The position numbers and the translations under genes were made by a program. The notes under the pieces were generated by a model. The model was not told the origin of the DNA. It searched no databases and saw only the letters and a program-made list of their open reading frames with translations. Positions 1 to 7,410 of a stretch of 23,568 bases of DNA are shown here, in pieces. The number at the start of each line of letters is the position of its first letter. Position 1 is the stretch's first letter. Source of the stretch: Actinomycetes bacterium (GTDB lineage Bacteria > Actinomycetota > Coriobacteriia > Anaerosomatales > Anaerosomataceae); contig JALHJB010000027.1 in assembly GCA_022839745.1 (NCBI GenBank), forward strand, positions 1 to 23,568, in the 5' to 3' direction.

Positions 1-1
1 C

Positions 2-2455
2 GCGACCGGCGAGGGCTTCGCCGACGCGCTGTGCGCAGGCCCGCTCCTGGGCTCGAAGAACTCGGTCATGCTCATGACCCAGGGCACCACGCTCACCTCG
101 GCCACCAAGACCAAGCTCGAGGCGCTCAAGGGCGACGTGGACACCTACTACGTCTTCGGCGGCACGGCCGTCATCGCCGCTCCCGTGCGTTCGAGCATCC
201 AGGCGGCCCTCACGCCCGCGGCTCCTCAGCCCGAGCCTGTGGGCGCGCACGCGCTGCCCGACGTGTTCTGCACGGGCGCAGGCTGCCACGACTCCGACCT
301 CGCGATGATCCACGTGAACCTCGCTGGGGGCAAGATCGGCTGCAACTACTGCCACGGCATCGCCGGCGGTCCCAAGAGCGACTGCGAGAGCTGCCATACG
401 GACGCACACGCCGGCAGCCATCCTGAGGTCGCCAGCGAGAGCGCCGAGGCCTGCACGCAGTCCGGTTGCCACGCTGATGGTGTCGTTGCGATCCACGCCG
501 ACTGCACCAGCTGCCACAACGCGACCACTGATGTCACCGACGCCACCTGTGAGACGTGCCATGAGGCCACCGAGGTCCAGCACGCGGCTGTCCCGGCGCA
601 CACCGTCGTCGACAGTGGCGGCGGCTGCTTCGGGCGTCTGTGCCACGGCACGGACGTGACCAAGATGCACGGCACCGACTTCCGCATCTCAGGCGAGGAG
701 CCTCCGGGCTGCGCCGCCTGCCACGCAGAGGGCGTCACGCCGTCGACCACATGCCTCGGCGCCTGCCACTCGTCTGCCAATTTCGGCACGTGGCACAACG
801 ATCAGGTCGGACACCAGTACTTCGTCGGTCAGCTTGAGGCCAACAGCGCCGGCTGCGTCTCTTGCCACGGCAGCGACCTGATGGACGTTGCGCCTGGCGA
901 GCACAAGGGCTGCAGCTGTCACGCCTACGGCGAGCCTGCCACGGTGGACTCCTGCGAGAGCTGCCACGCTGATCCCATGGATCCGGACGCCGCTCACCCA
1001 TACCACGTGGGCGCGCATGACGCGTTTGAGGCCACTGTTGCTGGTGATGAGAGCGGCGCGTGTGTCGACTGCCACACGAGCGACCTGCTCGGTGTGGGCG
1101 GCATCGATCTGCACGTCAAGGATGCTCACGCCGGTTGCGTGTGCCACCACTACGACAAGCTGATCGATGACGGCTTCCCGCTCATCGGCGCCAAGACCAC
1201 TGAGGCCGGCGAGTGCATCGACTGCCACAGCGGCGCATTCGCACCGCATGGATTCGCCACTGAGCCCTCCGTGCACCATTCCGAGAGCTGGGTCGCGGCC
1301 TCCGGTCACAACACCACCGCCTTCGGGACGATCGGCGCAGTCGAGGACTTTAGCGATCTGCTCGTTGGTACTGATGGCAACCCTGTGACCCCCGCCTGGC
1401 CGTTCCCGACCGTCAACGTCTTCTGGGAAGACGGCGACACCGACGCGCCGGAAGGTGCCATGTTCCTTCAAGCCGACTCGGTCGTCACCTGCGAGGACTG
1501 CCATACGGGCTTTGAGCTCGCTGGCCCCCACGGCGCCGACGACAACTGGGGCATCGATCCCGCTTACAGCGCGGACTTCGCCTACGCTGAGTTGACCAAG
1601 AACGTCGTCGAATACCCGTCGGGCATCAAGATCCGCACGAACCTTACTACGCAGACCGCGTATGAGGACGGCAGCACGATGACGATTTGCTCAAAGTGCC
1701 ACGACCTGCAGAACTACAGCTCGGGCACTACCTCGGGTACCCCGCTGCCGGAGATCTCCACCGGTAGTGCTGCGTACTACCACGAGGGTTATGAGACCAC
1801 GTTCACGCCGTACTACACTACAATCCCCCGCAATACCGGCTGGAGTGTGTTCCTTGATCCGGCCGGCGACCCGGCAGACGCTGCTGATGCGTTGGCGAAC
1901 GATTCGACACTCAACAGCGGCTACAAGGTGTTCACTCAGTCTGCCACCGGCACTGTGAACGCTGCGGCCATCGGTTCCTCCAACACGGCTCACTCCAGCC
2001 ATCACCAGGACACCAAGGATGGTTCGGCGCAGTGCGTGAACTGCCACATCGCTGTCCCGCACGGCTGGAAGGCACCGCGCCTGCTCGTGAACACGGGCTG
2101 GGCTGGTGGCACCAACGGCATCCACGCTGGCAACATCGAGGGCGATCGCGCACCGTACCGTTCACCGTACGTGCTCGGCACCAACGTCACCGAAGGCAGT
2201 GGCATGCTGCTTGACCCGGCCACCGGGTACAACGGCATGGGCGCGCTCACGTGGCCTGCCGCAGGTCCGATGCGTCTGACCGACGGCGCCGCTGTCTGGG
2301 ACCGCTACACCTGTGAAGGCTGCGGCCACCACTATCACGCGGTGCTTGAGCGCAACGTGGTCAACGGTGCAGCCGAAGGTGATCCGCTCAACGTCCGTAT
2401 CATCACCAACACGTCCGATTACATGGACGACTACGTAGCACCGGCAGGAGATTAG
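2..2455 (+). CDS. Cell-wall-anchored multihaem cytochrome c (5' end outside window)
   Basis: The frame is open from the first bases, so the start and signal peptide lie upstream. The first roughly 70 visible residues (to about base 214) match the last part of a CWB2 repeat: GFADALCAGPL, then a VMLMTQ strand, then YYVFGGTAVI. CWB2 repeats bind cell-wall polymers non-covalently and usually occur in threes. The rest is a cytochrome domain with 12 CXXCH motifs, three CX4CH (near 269, 452, 628), one CX3CH (near 752) and two CXCH motifs (911-922 and 1136-1147). The last cysteine pair, near 2310, reads CEGCGHH and is not a standard haem site. There is no C-terminal membrane anchor. The likely role is carrying electrons through or along the cell wall, towards an extracellular acceptor or a partner cytochrome; this is inference. 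The haem count (12-18) depends on the atypical motifs. The CcsA/ResB genes downstream fit its maturation. Confidence 0.9.
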   Translation, partial: ATGEGFADALCAGPLLGSKNSVMLMTQGTTLTSATKTKLEALKGDVDTYYVFGGTAVIAAPVRSSIQAALTPAAPQPEPVGAHALPDVFCTGAGCHDSDLAMIHVNLAGGKIGCNYCHGIAGGPKSDCESCHTDAHAGSHPEVASESAEACTQSGCHADGVVAIHADCTSCHNATTDVTDATCETCHEATEVQHAAVPAHTVVDSGGGCFGRLCHGTDVTKMHGTDFRISGEEPPGCAACHAEGVTPSTTCLGACHSSANFGTWHNDQVGHQYFVGQLEANSAGCVSCHGSDLMDVAPGEHKGCSCHAYGEPATVDSCESCHADPMDPDAAHPYHVGAHDAFEATVAGDESGACVDCHTSDLLGVGGIDLHVKDAHAGCVCHHYDKLIDDGFPLIGAKTTEAGECIDCHSGAFAPHGFATEPSVHHSESWVAASGHNTTAFGTIGAVEDFSDLLVGTDGNPVTPAWPFPTVNVFWEDGDTDAPEGAMFLQADSVVTCEDCHTGFELAGPHGADDNWGIDPAYSADFAYAELTKNVVEYPSGIKIRTNLTTQTAYEDGSTMTICSKCHDLQNYSSGTTSGTPLPEISTGSAAYYHEGYETTFTPYYTTIPRNTGWSVFLDPAGDPADAADALANDSTLNSGYKVFTQSATGTVNAAAIGSSNTAHSSHHQDTKDGSAQCVNCHIAVPHGWKAPRLLVNTGWAGGTNGIHAGNIEGDRAPYRSPYVLGTNVTEGSGMLLDPATGYNGMGALTWPAAGPMRLTDGAAVWDRYTCEGCGHHYHAVLERNVVNGAAEGDPLNVRIITNTSDYMDDYVAPAGD

Positions 2456-2466
2456 TCGCCGTAGAG

Positions 2467-2496
2467 CCCGAAGGGGCGGGACCCCGCCCCTTCGGG
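2467..2496 (+). terminator. GC-rich hairpin after the multihaem cytochrome
   Basis: A perfect inverted repeat, CCCGAAGGGGCGGG (2467-2480) and CCCGCCCCTTCGGG (2483-2496), begins 11 bases after the cytochrome stop. No T-run follows, so it may be an intrinsic terminator of the high-GC type, or an RNA-stabilising or attenuating hairpin between the two cytochrome genes. Confidence 0.65.
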
Positions 2497-2530
2497 ATAC
2501 GGAACGCGGACTGAAACGACCGGGTCCCCT

Positions 2531-2542
2531 GTGACCGGTCAC
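2531..2542. repeat. Perfect 12-bp palindrome upstream of the selenoprotein gene
   Basis: GTGACCGGTCAC is a perfect 12-base palindrome directly in front of the Shine-Dalgarno sequence (GAGAGGAAG, 2543-2551) of the split-Soret gene. Its position would suit an operator or a translational element. It could also be chance in GC-rich DNA. Confidence 0.35.
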
Positions 2543-2558
2543 GAGAGGAAGAGTGAAC

Positions 2559-3449
2559 ATGGAAGGAATCAAGCTTTCCCGCAGGCAGTTCCTGGGAGGA
2601 ACTGCAGCGGTGGCGGCTGTCTCGGTGTTCCCTGCGGTCTCGTCGGTGGCACCGGCGATGGCAACGCCAGCCGGCAAGTTCCCCGATGCGTCGATCAAGG
2701 CGGGCCTGGCTGCAACTCCGCTGGACCCCGCTGCGATCGCGCGCCATGGCTATGAGATCTACAAGGGCGTGCACTCCGCCCTTGGACAGTCCGGTTGATG
2801 CGAGGGTGCCTTCTGGCCCGTGATTGGCCAGCTCGCAACGCAGTTCCCGGACTCGCTCTACAACCAGATTCCACGTGGCATCTTCAACTACGGCGGTGGC
2901 GGCATCAACGCCTGGCGCAACGTGTGTGGTGTTGCGAACGGTGGCGCGGCAATGCTGAAGATCGTCACCAATGATGGCAATGCCATCGACCAGTACCTCG
3001 CATGGTTCGAGAAGACCCCGTTCCCCTCGAACGCCGCGTATGAGGACTTCGCCGATGGAGGTTGGACGCTCACCGGCAAGCAGGTGCCGAAGGACAACGC
3101 GCCGAGCAGCGTGGGCAAGGGTCTCCTCTGCCACTCCACCCACGGTCGTTGGCTCGAGGCCGCTGGCGGCGCCGATGGCGCATGGGTCACCACTCAGTTC
3201 GCCGGTAGCGTCGGCGATGCGGGCAGTGACCGCTGTGCCAAGCTCGTCTACGACTGCGTGTACAAGGTATGCGAGCTCGTCAACGCCTGGGCAGCCGGCT
3301 CAATCGCAGCCGCCACGTTCGATCCGAGCGTTGACGCGTGTCTTACCTCCGGTTGCCACGGTGGTAAGGGTGCGTATGACCAGAAGATCATCGACTGCGC
3401 ACCGCACGTCTCTGGCAAGATGAAGTGCGACGAGTCCTGTCACATGTAG
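2559..3449 (+). CDS. Predicted selenocysteine-containing split-Soret cytochrome c (C_GCAxxG_C_C type), Tat-exported
   Basis: Read through the TGA at 2796-2798, this is one 296-residue protein. The ATG at 2559 follows GAGAGGAAG at good spacing; a GTG at 2553 is also possible. Residues 6-14 (LSRRQFLGG) form a twin-arginine signal, with likely cleavage after APAMA (about 35). The TGA codon (residue 80) lies in SG-U-CEGAFWPV. The following frame keeps family landmarks: CGVANGGA (123-130), LLCHSTHGRW (189-198), DRCAKL (224-229), then CX4CH (261-267) and CX3CH (290-295) near the C-terminus. From memory of the family, the characterised Desulfovibrio split-Soret cytochrome is a dimeric dihaem protein that also has an Fe-S centre; substrate and partner here are unknown. 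Sec80-Cys81 replaces what I would expect to be a Cys pair. The adjacent SECIS-like hairpin supports readthrough over a nonsense mutation. The multihaem cytochrome upstream suggests electron exchange between them. Confidence 0.85.
2796..2837 (+). promoter_or_regulatory. Predicted bacterial SECIS element (UGA plus hairpin)
   Basis: Directly after the in-frame TGA (2796-2798), TGCGAG (2799-2804) pairs with CTCGCA (2832-2837), and CTGGCC (2813-2818) pairs with GGCCAG (2826-2831). This leaves a 7-nt apical loop (CGTGATT, 2819-2825) and a one-sided bulge (2805-2812). The loop starts 20 nt after the UGA and has G as its second base. Known bacterial SECIS elements have a loop about 16-37 nt downstream with a G among its first two bases. 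SelB would bind this element to deliver Sec-tRNA. No sel genes are in this window. Confidence 0.8.
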
Positions 3450-3518
3450 GATGAGTCGGGTACCTCAGGGGACGTAGGTGGTCCTCCCCGCGTGCGAAGA
3501 AGCGTTTTGAACGTGTAC

Positions 3519-3554
3519 GATGAGGGGGCGGGCAGCGATGTCCGCCCCCTCATC
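3519..3554 (+). terminator. GC-rich hairpin after the split-Soret gene
   Basis: GATGAGGGGGCGG (3519-3531) pairs perfectly with CCGCCCCCTCATC (3542-3554) around a 10-base loop, about 70 bases after the cytochrome stop. There is no T-run. It overlaps two upstream in-frame ATGs of the next gene (3520, 3538), which argues that translation of that gene begins at 3580. Confidence 0.55.
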
Positions 3555-3579
3555 CACTCTCGATCAACAGGGGATCACG

Positions 3580-4260
3580 ATGGCTGCTGTCACAGTACGC
3601 GTCTTCCGGAACTGCATCGACACATCGAGGGGGCTGGGGGCCGCGGTCCGCCGCAGCCACTGCCACAAGCGCCTCCGGGTCGTGTTCGTGACGGCCCTGG
3701 TGCTAGCGCTCCTGGCGCTGACCGTCCTCGGCGGCTGCACGAGCGATGCGCAGGACCGCTCCGAGATGCGCGACTCTCTGGAAGGTCCAGCGCTTGCGGT
3801 CTTCCAGCTCGCGGAAGCCGCGGAAGCAGGCGATCTCACCGCTGTGCGGACGCACATGGACGCGCGCGCGGTGAGCCTCACGTTCGCCAGGGCGACAATG
3901 GCACAACTGGATAGCATGGGAGAATCGAGCACGCCACAGCACCCCACATCGGGTCACAGCGGCAACTTCAACCCGACAGTGATGGAGCAGACATTCGCGG
4001 AGCGGTTCGACGAAGCATTCCAGGCCGGTGTAGCGGATGGCACCGTAGTCGCTGAAGGCACGTTGTTCTCGGCGGTTCTCACCCACGGGCCGGGCGGGGT
4101 CGAGATGGTGAACGACTCGGAGGCCGTCGTGCAGGTGACGCTGCCTGCGGCTGGAGAGAACGGAGATCGCACGGTCGATCTGCGTTTGTCGATGGCCGGC
4201 CAGCGCTGGATACTCGTAGCGATTGAGAATACGACTGATCTGTATGGGTTGTTCTTCTGA
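3580..4260 (+). CDS. Putative lipoprotein of unknown function
   Basis: The ATG at 3580 follows AGGGG with 7-8 bases between, and the upstream ATGs fall inside a hairpin. The N-terminus has a long basic stretch, a hydrophobic segment (VTALVLALLALTVL) and a lipobox-like LGGC, so the mature protein should be lipid-anchored outside the membrane. The basic part is long for a signal peptide, and a later GTG start cannot be excluded. The soluble part, about 170 residues, has a helical stretch (ALAVFQLAEAAEAGDLTAV) weakly resembling DUF2939-like or stress-type proteins, and ends with an NTF2-like beta pattern (RWILVAIENTTDLYG). It has no CXXCH motif. Its place between a cytochrome and resB suggests an accessory role in extracytoplasmic redox chemistry, but no function can be assigned. 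Confidence 0.75.
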   Translation: MAAVTVRVFRNCIDTSRGLGAAVRRSHCHKRLRVVFVTALVLALLALTVLGGCTSDAQDRSEMRDSLEGPALAVFQLAEAAEAGDLTAVRTHMDARAVSLTFARATMAQLDSMGESSTPQHPTSGHSGNFNPTVMEQTFAERFDEAFQAGVADGTVVAEGTLFSAVLTHGPGGVEMVNDSEAVVQVTLPAAGENGDRTVDLRLSMAGQRWILVAIENTTDLYGLFF

Positions 4261-4289
4261 CGGACAGTGATCAAGCAGGGATGGTACAC

Positions 4290-4985
4290 ATGGTTGAGTC
4301 TGCTCGCACCCCTCTCGATTCCGATGAGCCCGCTGATGGCATGGACCGGGCAACACCGCCTGCCGCCGCACCGAACTGGCGCGTGCCCGCTCTCGCGGGC
4401 ATAGCGATAGCCTTGCTGGTTGGTGTTGTCTTCATGGTGACGCGTTCAACCGGCAACGACGGGCCCGATGCTTCGGCTGAGCCCTCGGCCACTGTCGGTT
4501 CGGCCATGGCCGGCCCGGTGGCCGATGTGGTCGTCTCAAAAGAAGCGCTTGCAAGCGTTCCAGACTCGGTGGATCTCTCCACGCCCGAGAACGCGGTGCG
4601 CTCATATCTCGACTGGTCATCGTATGCGTACCGGACGGCTCAGTCGAGCGCCGCCATCCCCACTATGAGCACCTATCAAGAGGTGAGGGTAGACGCTGGC
4701 ATCCAGGGCTATATCCAGAAGGGATGCCTTCTCGATATGAAGGTCGTCTCGCTGACGTTCCGTGAGCCACGCGAGGACGCGGAGCGCGTGCATGTACCGG
4801 TGAGGGAGAGCTGGGAGTACTCGTACGTCTCCATCTCTGAGCCCGGAAAAGTGATCAGCGGCCCACATGAGGTGACCTATGAGGCCACATACACGGTCAT
4901 CCCGCAGGGTGATGATTGGGTCGTGGATGAGGTGAAGAGCACCGCGCTCGACCCAGTCGTTGCCCCGCCCGATTCGTCCAAGTGA
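4290..4985 (+). CDS. Membrane-anchored protein of unknown function
   Basis: A start at 4290 has AGGG at 4277-4280, nine bases upstream; the ATG at 4281 is directly next to that site and is less likely. The cytoplasmic N-terminus is rich in acidic residues and proline. One transmembrane segment follows (ALAGIAIALLVGVVFMV, about residues 34-50), then a Ser/Ala-rich linker and a roughly 130-residue extracytoplasmic domain starting near TPENAVRSYLDW. That domain has the alternating strands of NTF2-like or ARC6-type domains. A single cysteine is present (KGCLLD). The stop overlaps the resB GTG start (GTGA), so it is probably translated together with the cytochrome c maturation genes. It is not recognised as a known family. 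Confidence 0.75.
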   Translation: MVESARTPLDSDEPADGMDRATPPAAAPNWRVPALAGIAIALLVGVVFMVTRSTGNDGPDASAEPSATVGSAMAGPVADVVVSKEALASVPDSVDLSTPENAVRSYLDWSSYAYRTAQSSAAIPTMSTYQEVRVDAGIQGYIQKGCLLDMKVVSLTFREPREDAERVHVPVRESWEYSYVSISEPGKVISGPHEVTYEATYTVIPQGDDWVVDEVKSTALDPVVAPPDSSK

Positions 4986-6412
4986 CGGATAACGTCATGC
5001 GGAGAATCGTACGGTTCCTTGCCTCGCCACGCCTGGCGGCAGCCCTGTTGCTGTTCATCGGTGCCTGGGTCACGATCGCCACATTCGTGCCACAGAGCAT
5101 CACCTCCCCCGGGGAAATCGCGGCATGGGATGCAGCGAACCCGGCGCTTGCGACTGTGGTGAATGCGGTCGGATTGCACGACGCGTTCACAGCTCCGGCT
5201 TTCATCGTCCCCAGTCTACTCCTCGCGCTTTGTACGGCCGTGTGCGCATGGCAGCGAACGGGAGTCGCTCGCAGGCGCGCTCGTGTGCTGCGTGAGGTCT
5301 CGGCTGCGGGCTTGGCAAACGATTTCGCTTTGGCCGAGCTGTCTATTCCCGTTGCATCAGATGTCGAGAACGACGAGGCCTACAGGAGGGTCGTTGCCAC
5401 GCTGCGTGAGCTGGGCATCCCGGGCAGCCGGGTAGGCGACAGGGTCGTCTCGGTCTCGCCGTGGTGGACGGTATGGGGTACTGCGATCTTCCACTGGGCG
5501 CTCGTGGCTCTGATCGTGCTCATGGCGCTCGGTAGTCTCGCTCGTGCCTCGGGTCAGATGGGCGTGGCGGTCGGTCAGACACGACCCGATCAGCCGGAGT
5601 CGTACGGCGAACTTACGGCTGGGCCGTTGTACCGATGGGCATCAAACGACCGCTCGATCCGCGTGGACGACTTCCATCTGGACTACATGGCTGGCGGCAT
5701 CAGCCGGGGGCCCACGCCAACAGTCGCGGTCCTCGACGGCGATGGCGAGGTGCTCGAGTCTCGCATCGTCTACCCGAACCACATCCTCAGGCACGGATCG
5801 CTGTCCATATATCCGGTCGACTACGGCTTGTCGGCGGAGATTGCGATGCTCGACGACCAGGGTGCCGAGATCCAGCGGACTGTGCAGCTGCTGGATTTTG
5901 ACGGGACGAGTCCTGATGGGACAGCGCCGGTCAGCGAGATCGGTCTGTACGGCTCCAATGGCCAGGTGCTGAACAGGTTGATCGTGTCGGTGCCGCTCGA
6001 CAGTGTGCCCGAGGGTTTTCTCGGCCGGATTCCGAAGGACCCCAGCGCCCATGTGGTCGTTGCCGATCTGACTGGCGCAGTGCTGCTCGATGAGGTCCTG
6101 AGGCCTGGAGAGGAAGCGGCCCTGCCACTCGGCGGATCGCTTCGTCTGCTTGGTGTCGACTACTATGCCAGACTGCAAATCGTGGACGACCCGACCATCA
6201 CCTTGCTGTATATCGCCGGTGCGATCGCACTGGTAGGCCTGGGAATCGCCACGCTTGCACGCCAGATGATATTCACGGCTGGCATACTGACCGAGAGTGA
6301 GGCGCGCATCATGGCGGTGCGCATGCGGCTGTGGCGGATTCACACCACCAGCAAGAGTGAGATCGAGAGCGAGCTGCGCCGGGCGCTCGGCGCCACTGAA
6401 GGGAGTGCGTGA
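4982..6412 (+). CDS. resB: Cytochrome c biogenesis protein ResB (Ccs1)
   Basis: This is half of the System II haem-handling complex, which presents haem outside the membrane to apocytochromes. The N-terminal FLASPRLAAALLLFIGAWV, with a following TFVPQ, is the typical ResB opening. Further membrane segments lie near residues 63-82 and 160-185, a large extracytoplasmic domain follows (about 190-400), and a last membrane segment (TLLYIAGAIALVGLGI) precedes a basic cytoplasmic tail. The length of 476 residues is usual. The GTG at 4982 overlaps the previous stop and has no clear Shine-Dalgarno site; an ATG at 4997 is an alternative. The 3' end overlaps ccsA. The multihaem and split-Soret cytochromes upstream are the obvious clients. 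Confidence 0.92.
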   Translation: MTDNVMRRIVRFLASPRLAAALLLFIGAWVTIATFVPQSITSPGEIAAWDAANPALATVVNAVGLHDAFTAPAFIVPSLLLALCTAVCAWQRTGVARRRARVLREVSAAGLANDFALAELSIPVASDVENDEAYRRVVATLRELGIPGSRVGDRVVSVSPWWTVWGTAIFHWALVALIVLMALGSLARASGQMGVAVGQTRPDQPESYGELTAGPLYRWASNDRSIRVDDFHLDYMAGGISRGPTPTVAVLDGDGEVLESRIVYPNHILRHGSLSIYPVDYGLSAEIAMLDDQGAEIQRTVQLLDFDGTSPDGTAPVSEIGLYGSNGQVLNRLIVSVPLDSVPEGFLGRIPKDPSAHVVVADLTGAVLLDEVLRPGEEAALPLGGSLRLLGVDYYARLQIVDDPTITLLYIAGAIALVGLGIATLARQMIFTAGILTESEARIMAVRMRLWRIHTTSKSEIESELRRALGATEGSA

Positions 6413-7251
6413 TCGTGGAGATCATCATGACGTGGGTGACGCTCTTTCTGTATGCGGGCGCAACGGCACTCTCAGCGATCGGCGTTGTCTTCGGCAAGGA
6501 CAGGCTTCTTGGGAGGTCGGTCCTGGTCGCCGCCGTTGGACTCGCGGCGCAGGTCGCTTCACTCGGCTTCCGTTGGGTCCGCGTCGGTCACGGTCCATAC
6601 CTGGGCTTCTATGAGGTTTCCGCGGCGCTGGTGCTCTTTGTCGTGGCGACGTTCGTGTACGCCGCATGGCGGCAGCCCCGGCTCGCCAGTGCTGGGATCG
6701 GCGTGATGCCCGTGGCGCTCTTGCTGCTGGGTGGCGCCATGCTGGCACAGGGCACCGAGGTGCCGATGACCGGTAAGCTCACGAGCTTCTGGCTCGCTAT
6801 ACACGTGATCTTTGCCAACCTTGCGTTCGGCGCGTTCGTGATCTCGTTCGGTCTCGCCATCGCCTACATCGTGCGTGAGCGCTCCAGCTCGGGTGCGTGG
6901 GCGAAGCGGTTCGAGAAGCTCCCGGCGCAGGACGCCCTTGAAAACCTTACCGTGCGCTACGTGCTGGTGGGGTTCTTCTTCTGGGGCATCATGATCATCA
7001 CCGGCGCCATCTGGGCCAACGAGGCCTGGGGCAGGTACTGGGGATGGGATCCAGTGGAGACGTGGAGCCTCATCGTCTGGATCATCTATGCCGTGTACCT
7101 CCATCTGCACTACACGCTGCGGTGGCACGGACAGCGTCTCGCGTGGGTTGCGATACTTGCGATGCCACTGTCGCTGTTCACTCTGGTTGGCATTCCCGCC
7201 GTGTTCGACACGACCCACGCCGGCATCGGAGGGTTGGGTAAGGACCTCTGA
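6409..7251 (+). CDS. ccsA: Cytochrome c biogenesis protein CcsA (ResC)
   Basis: This polytopic partner of ResB binds haem at a WWD loop and supplies it to apocytochromes. The WWD motif (WANEAWGRYWGWDPVETWS, residues 202-220) is intact. Conserved histidine positions are visible: H61 in GHGPYLGFYE, H132 in LAIHVIF and H270 in TTHAG. About eight membrane segments can be drawn. The GTG at 6409 overlaps the resB stop as GTGA. GGGAG at 6401-6405 is rather close to it and suits a GTG at 6415 better, giving a protein two residues shorter. It is the last intact gene of the cytochrome cluster. A second, broken ccsA-like C-terminus lies about 160 bases downstream. Confidence 0.94.
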   Translation: MIVEIIMTWVTLFLYAGATALSAIGVVFGKDRLLGRSVLVAAVGLAAQVASLGFRWVRVGHGPYLGFYEVSAALVLFVVATFVYAAWRQPRLASAGIGVMPVALLLLGGAMLAQGTEVPMTGKLTSFWLAIHVIFANLAFGAFVISFGLAIAYIVRERSSSGAWAKRFEKLPAQDALENLTVRYVLVGFFFWGIMIITGAIWANEAWGRYWGWDPVETWSLIVWIIYAVYLHLHYTLRWHGQRLAWVAILAMPLSLFTLVGIPAVFDTTHAGIGGLGKDL

Positions 7252-7410
7252 TGCACGAGGTGCACGGTGCCTCCTGCGCATCGCTCTAAGGGGGATGCAC
7301 TCAAGGTGCGCCCGTTTGAGTATGGTCTGGTCGAGAATCCGGTGAGCAGCCTACCGGCCGTGGGGCATCTTCAGCCGATCTTATGCAAATGACCGTGCTT
7401 GTGGCCGTGA
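7252..7410 (+). other. Non-coding stretch between ccsA and the ccsA-like remnant
   Basis: Nothing convincing is coded here. In a different frame from the remnant, bases 7382-7420 read YANDRACGRELRV. This could be a frameshifted extension of the ccsA-like sequence (compare WHGQRLAWV in the intact gene), but the match is too short to rely on. No promoter or repeat stands out. Confidence 0.3.

Noticed and set aside
689..1531. 280-residue minus-strand frame inside the cytochrome gene
   Set aside because: Antisense shadow; the plus frame has regular haem motifs throughout.
2553..2798. Two separate genes (81-residue and 209-residue ORFs) or a pseudogene broken by TGA
   Set aside because: Both parts are in the same frame, the second has no start with a ribosome-binding site, the family motifs run across the TGA, and a SECIS-like hairpin follows directly.
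3520..3579. Upstream ATG codons at 3520 and 3538 as starts of the lipoprotein gene
   Set aside because: They lie within a hairpin and lack a ribosome-binding site, while 3580 has AGGGG at proper spacing.
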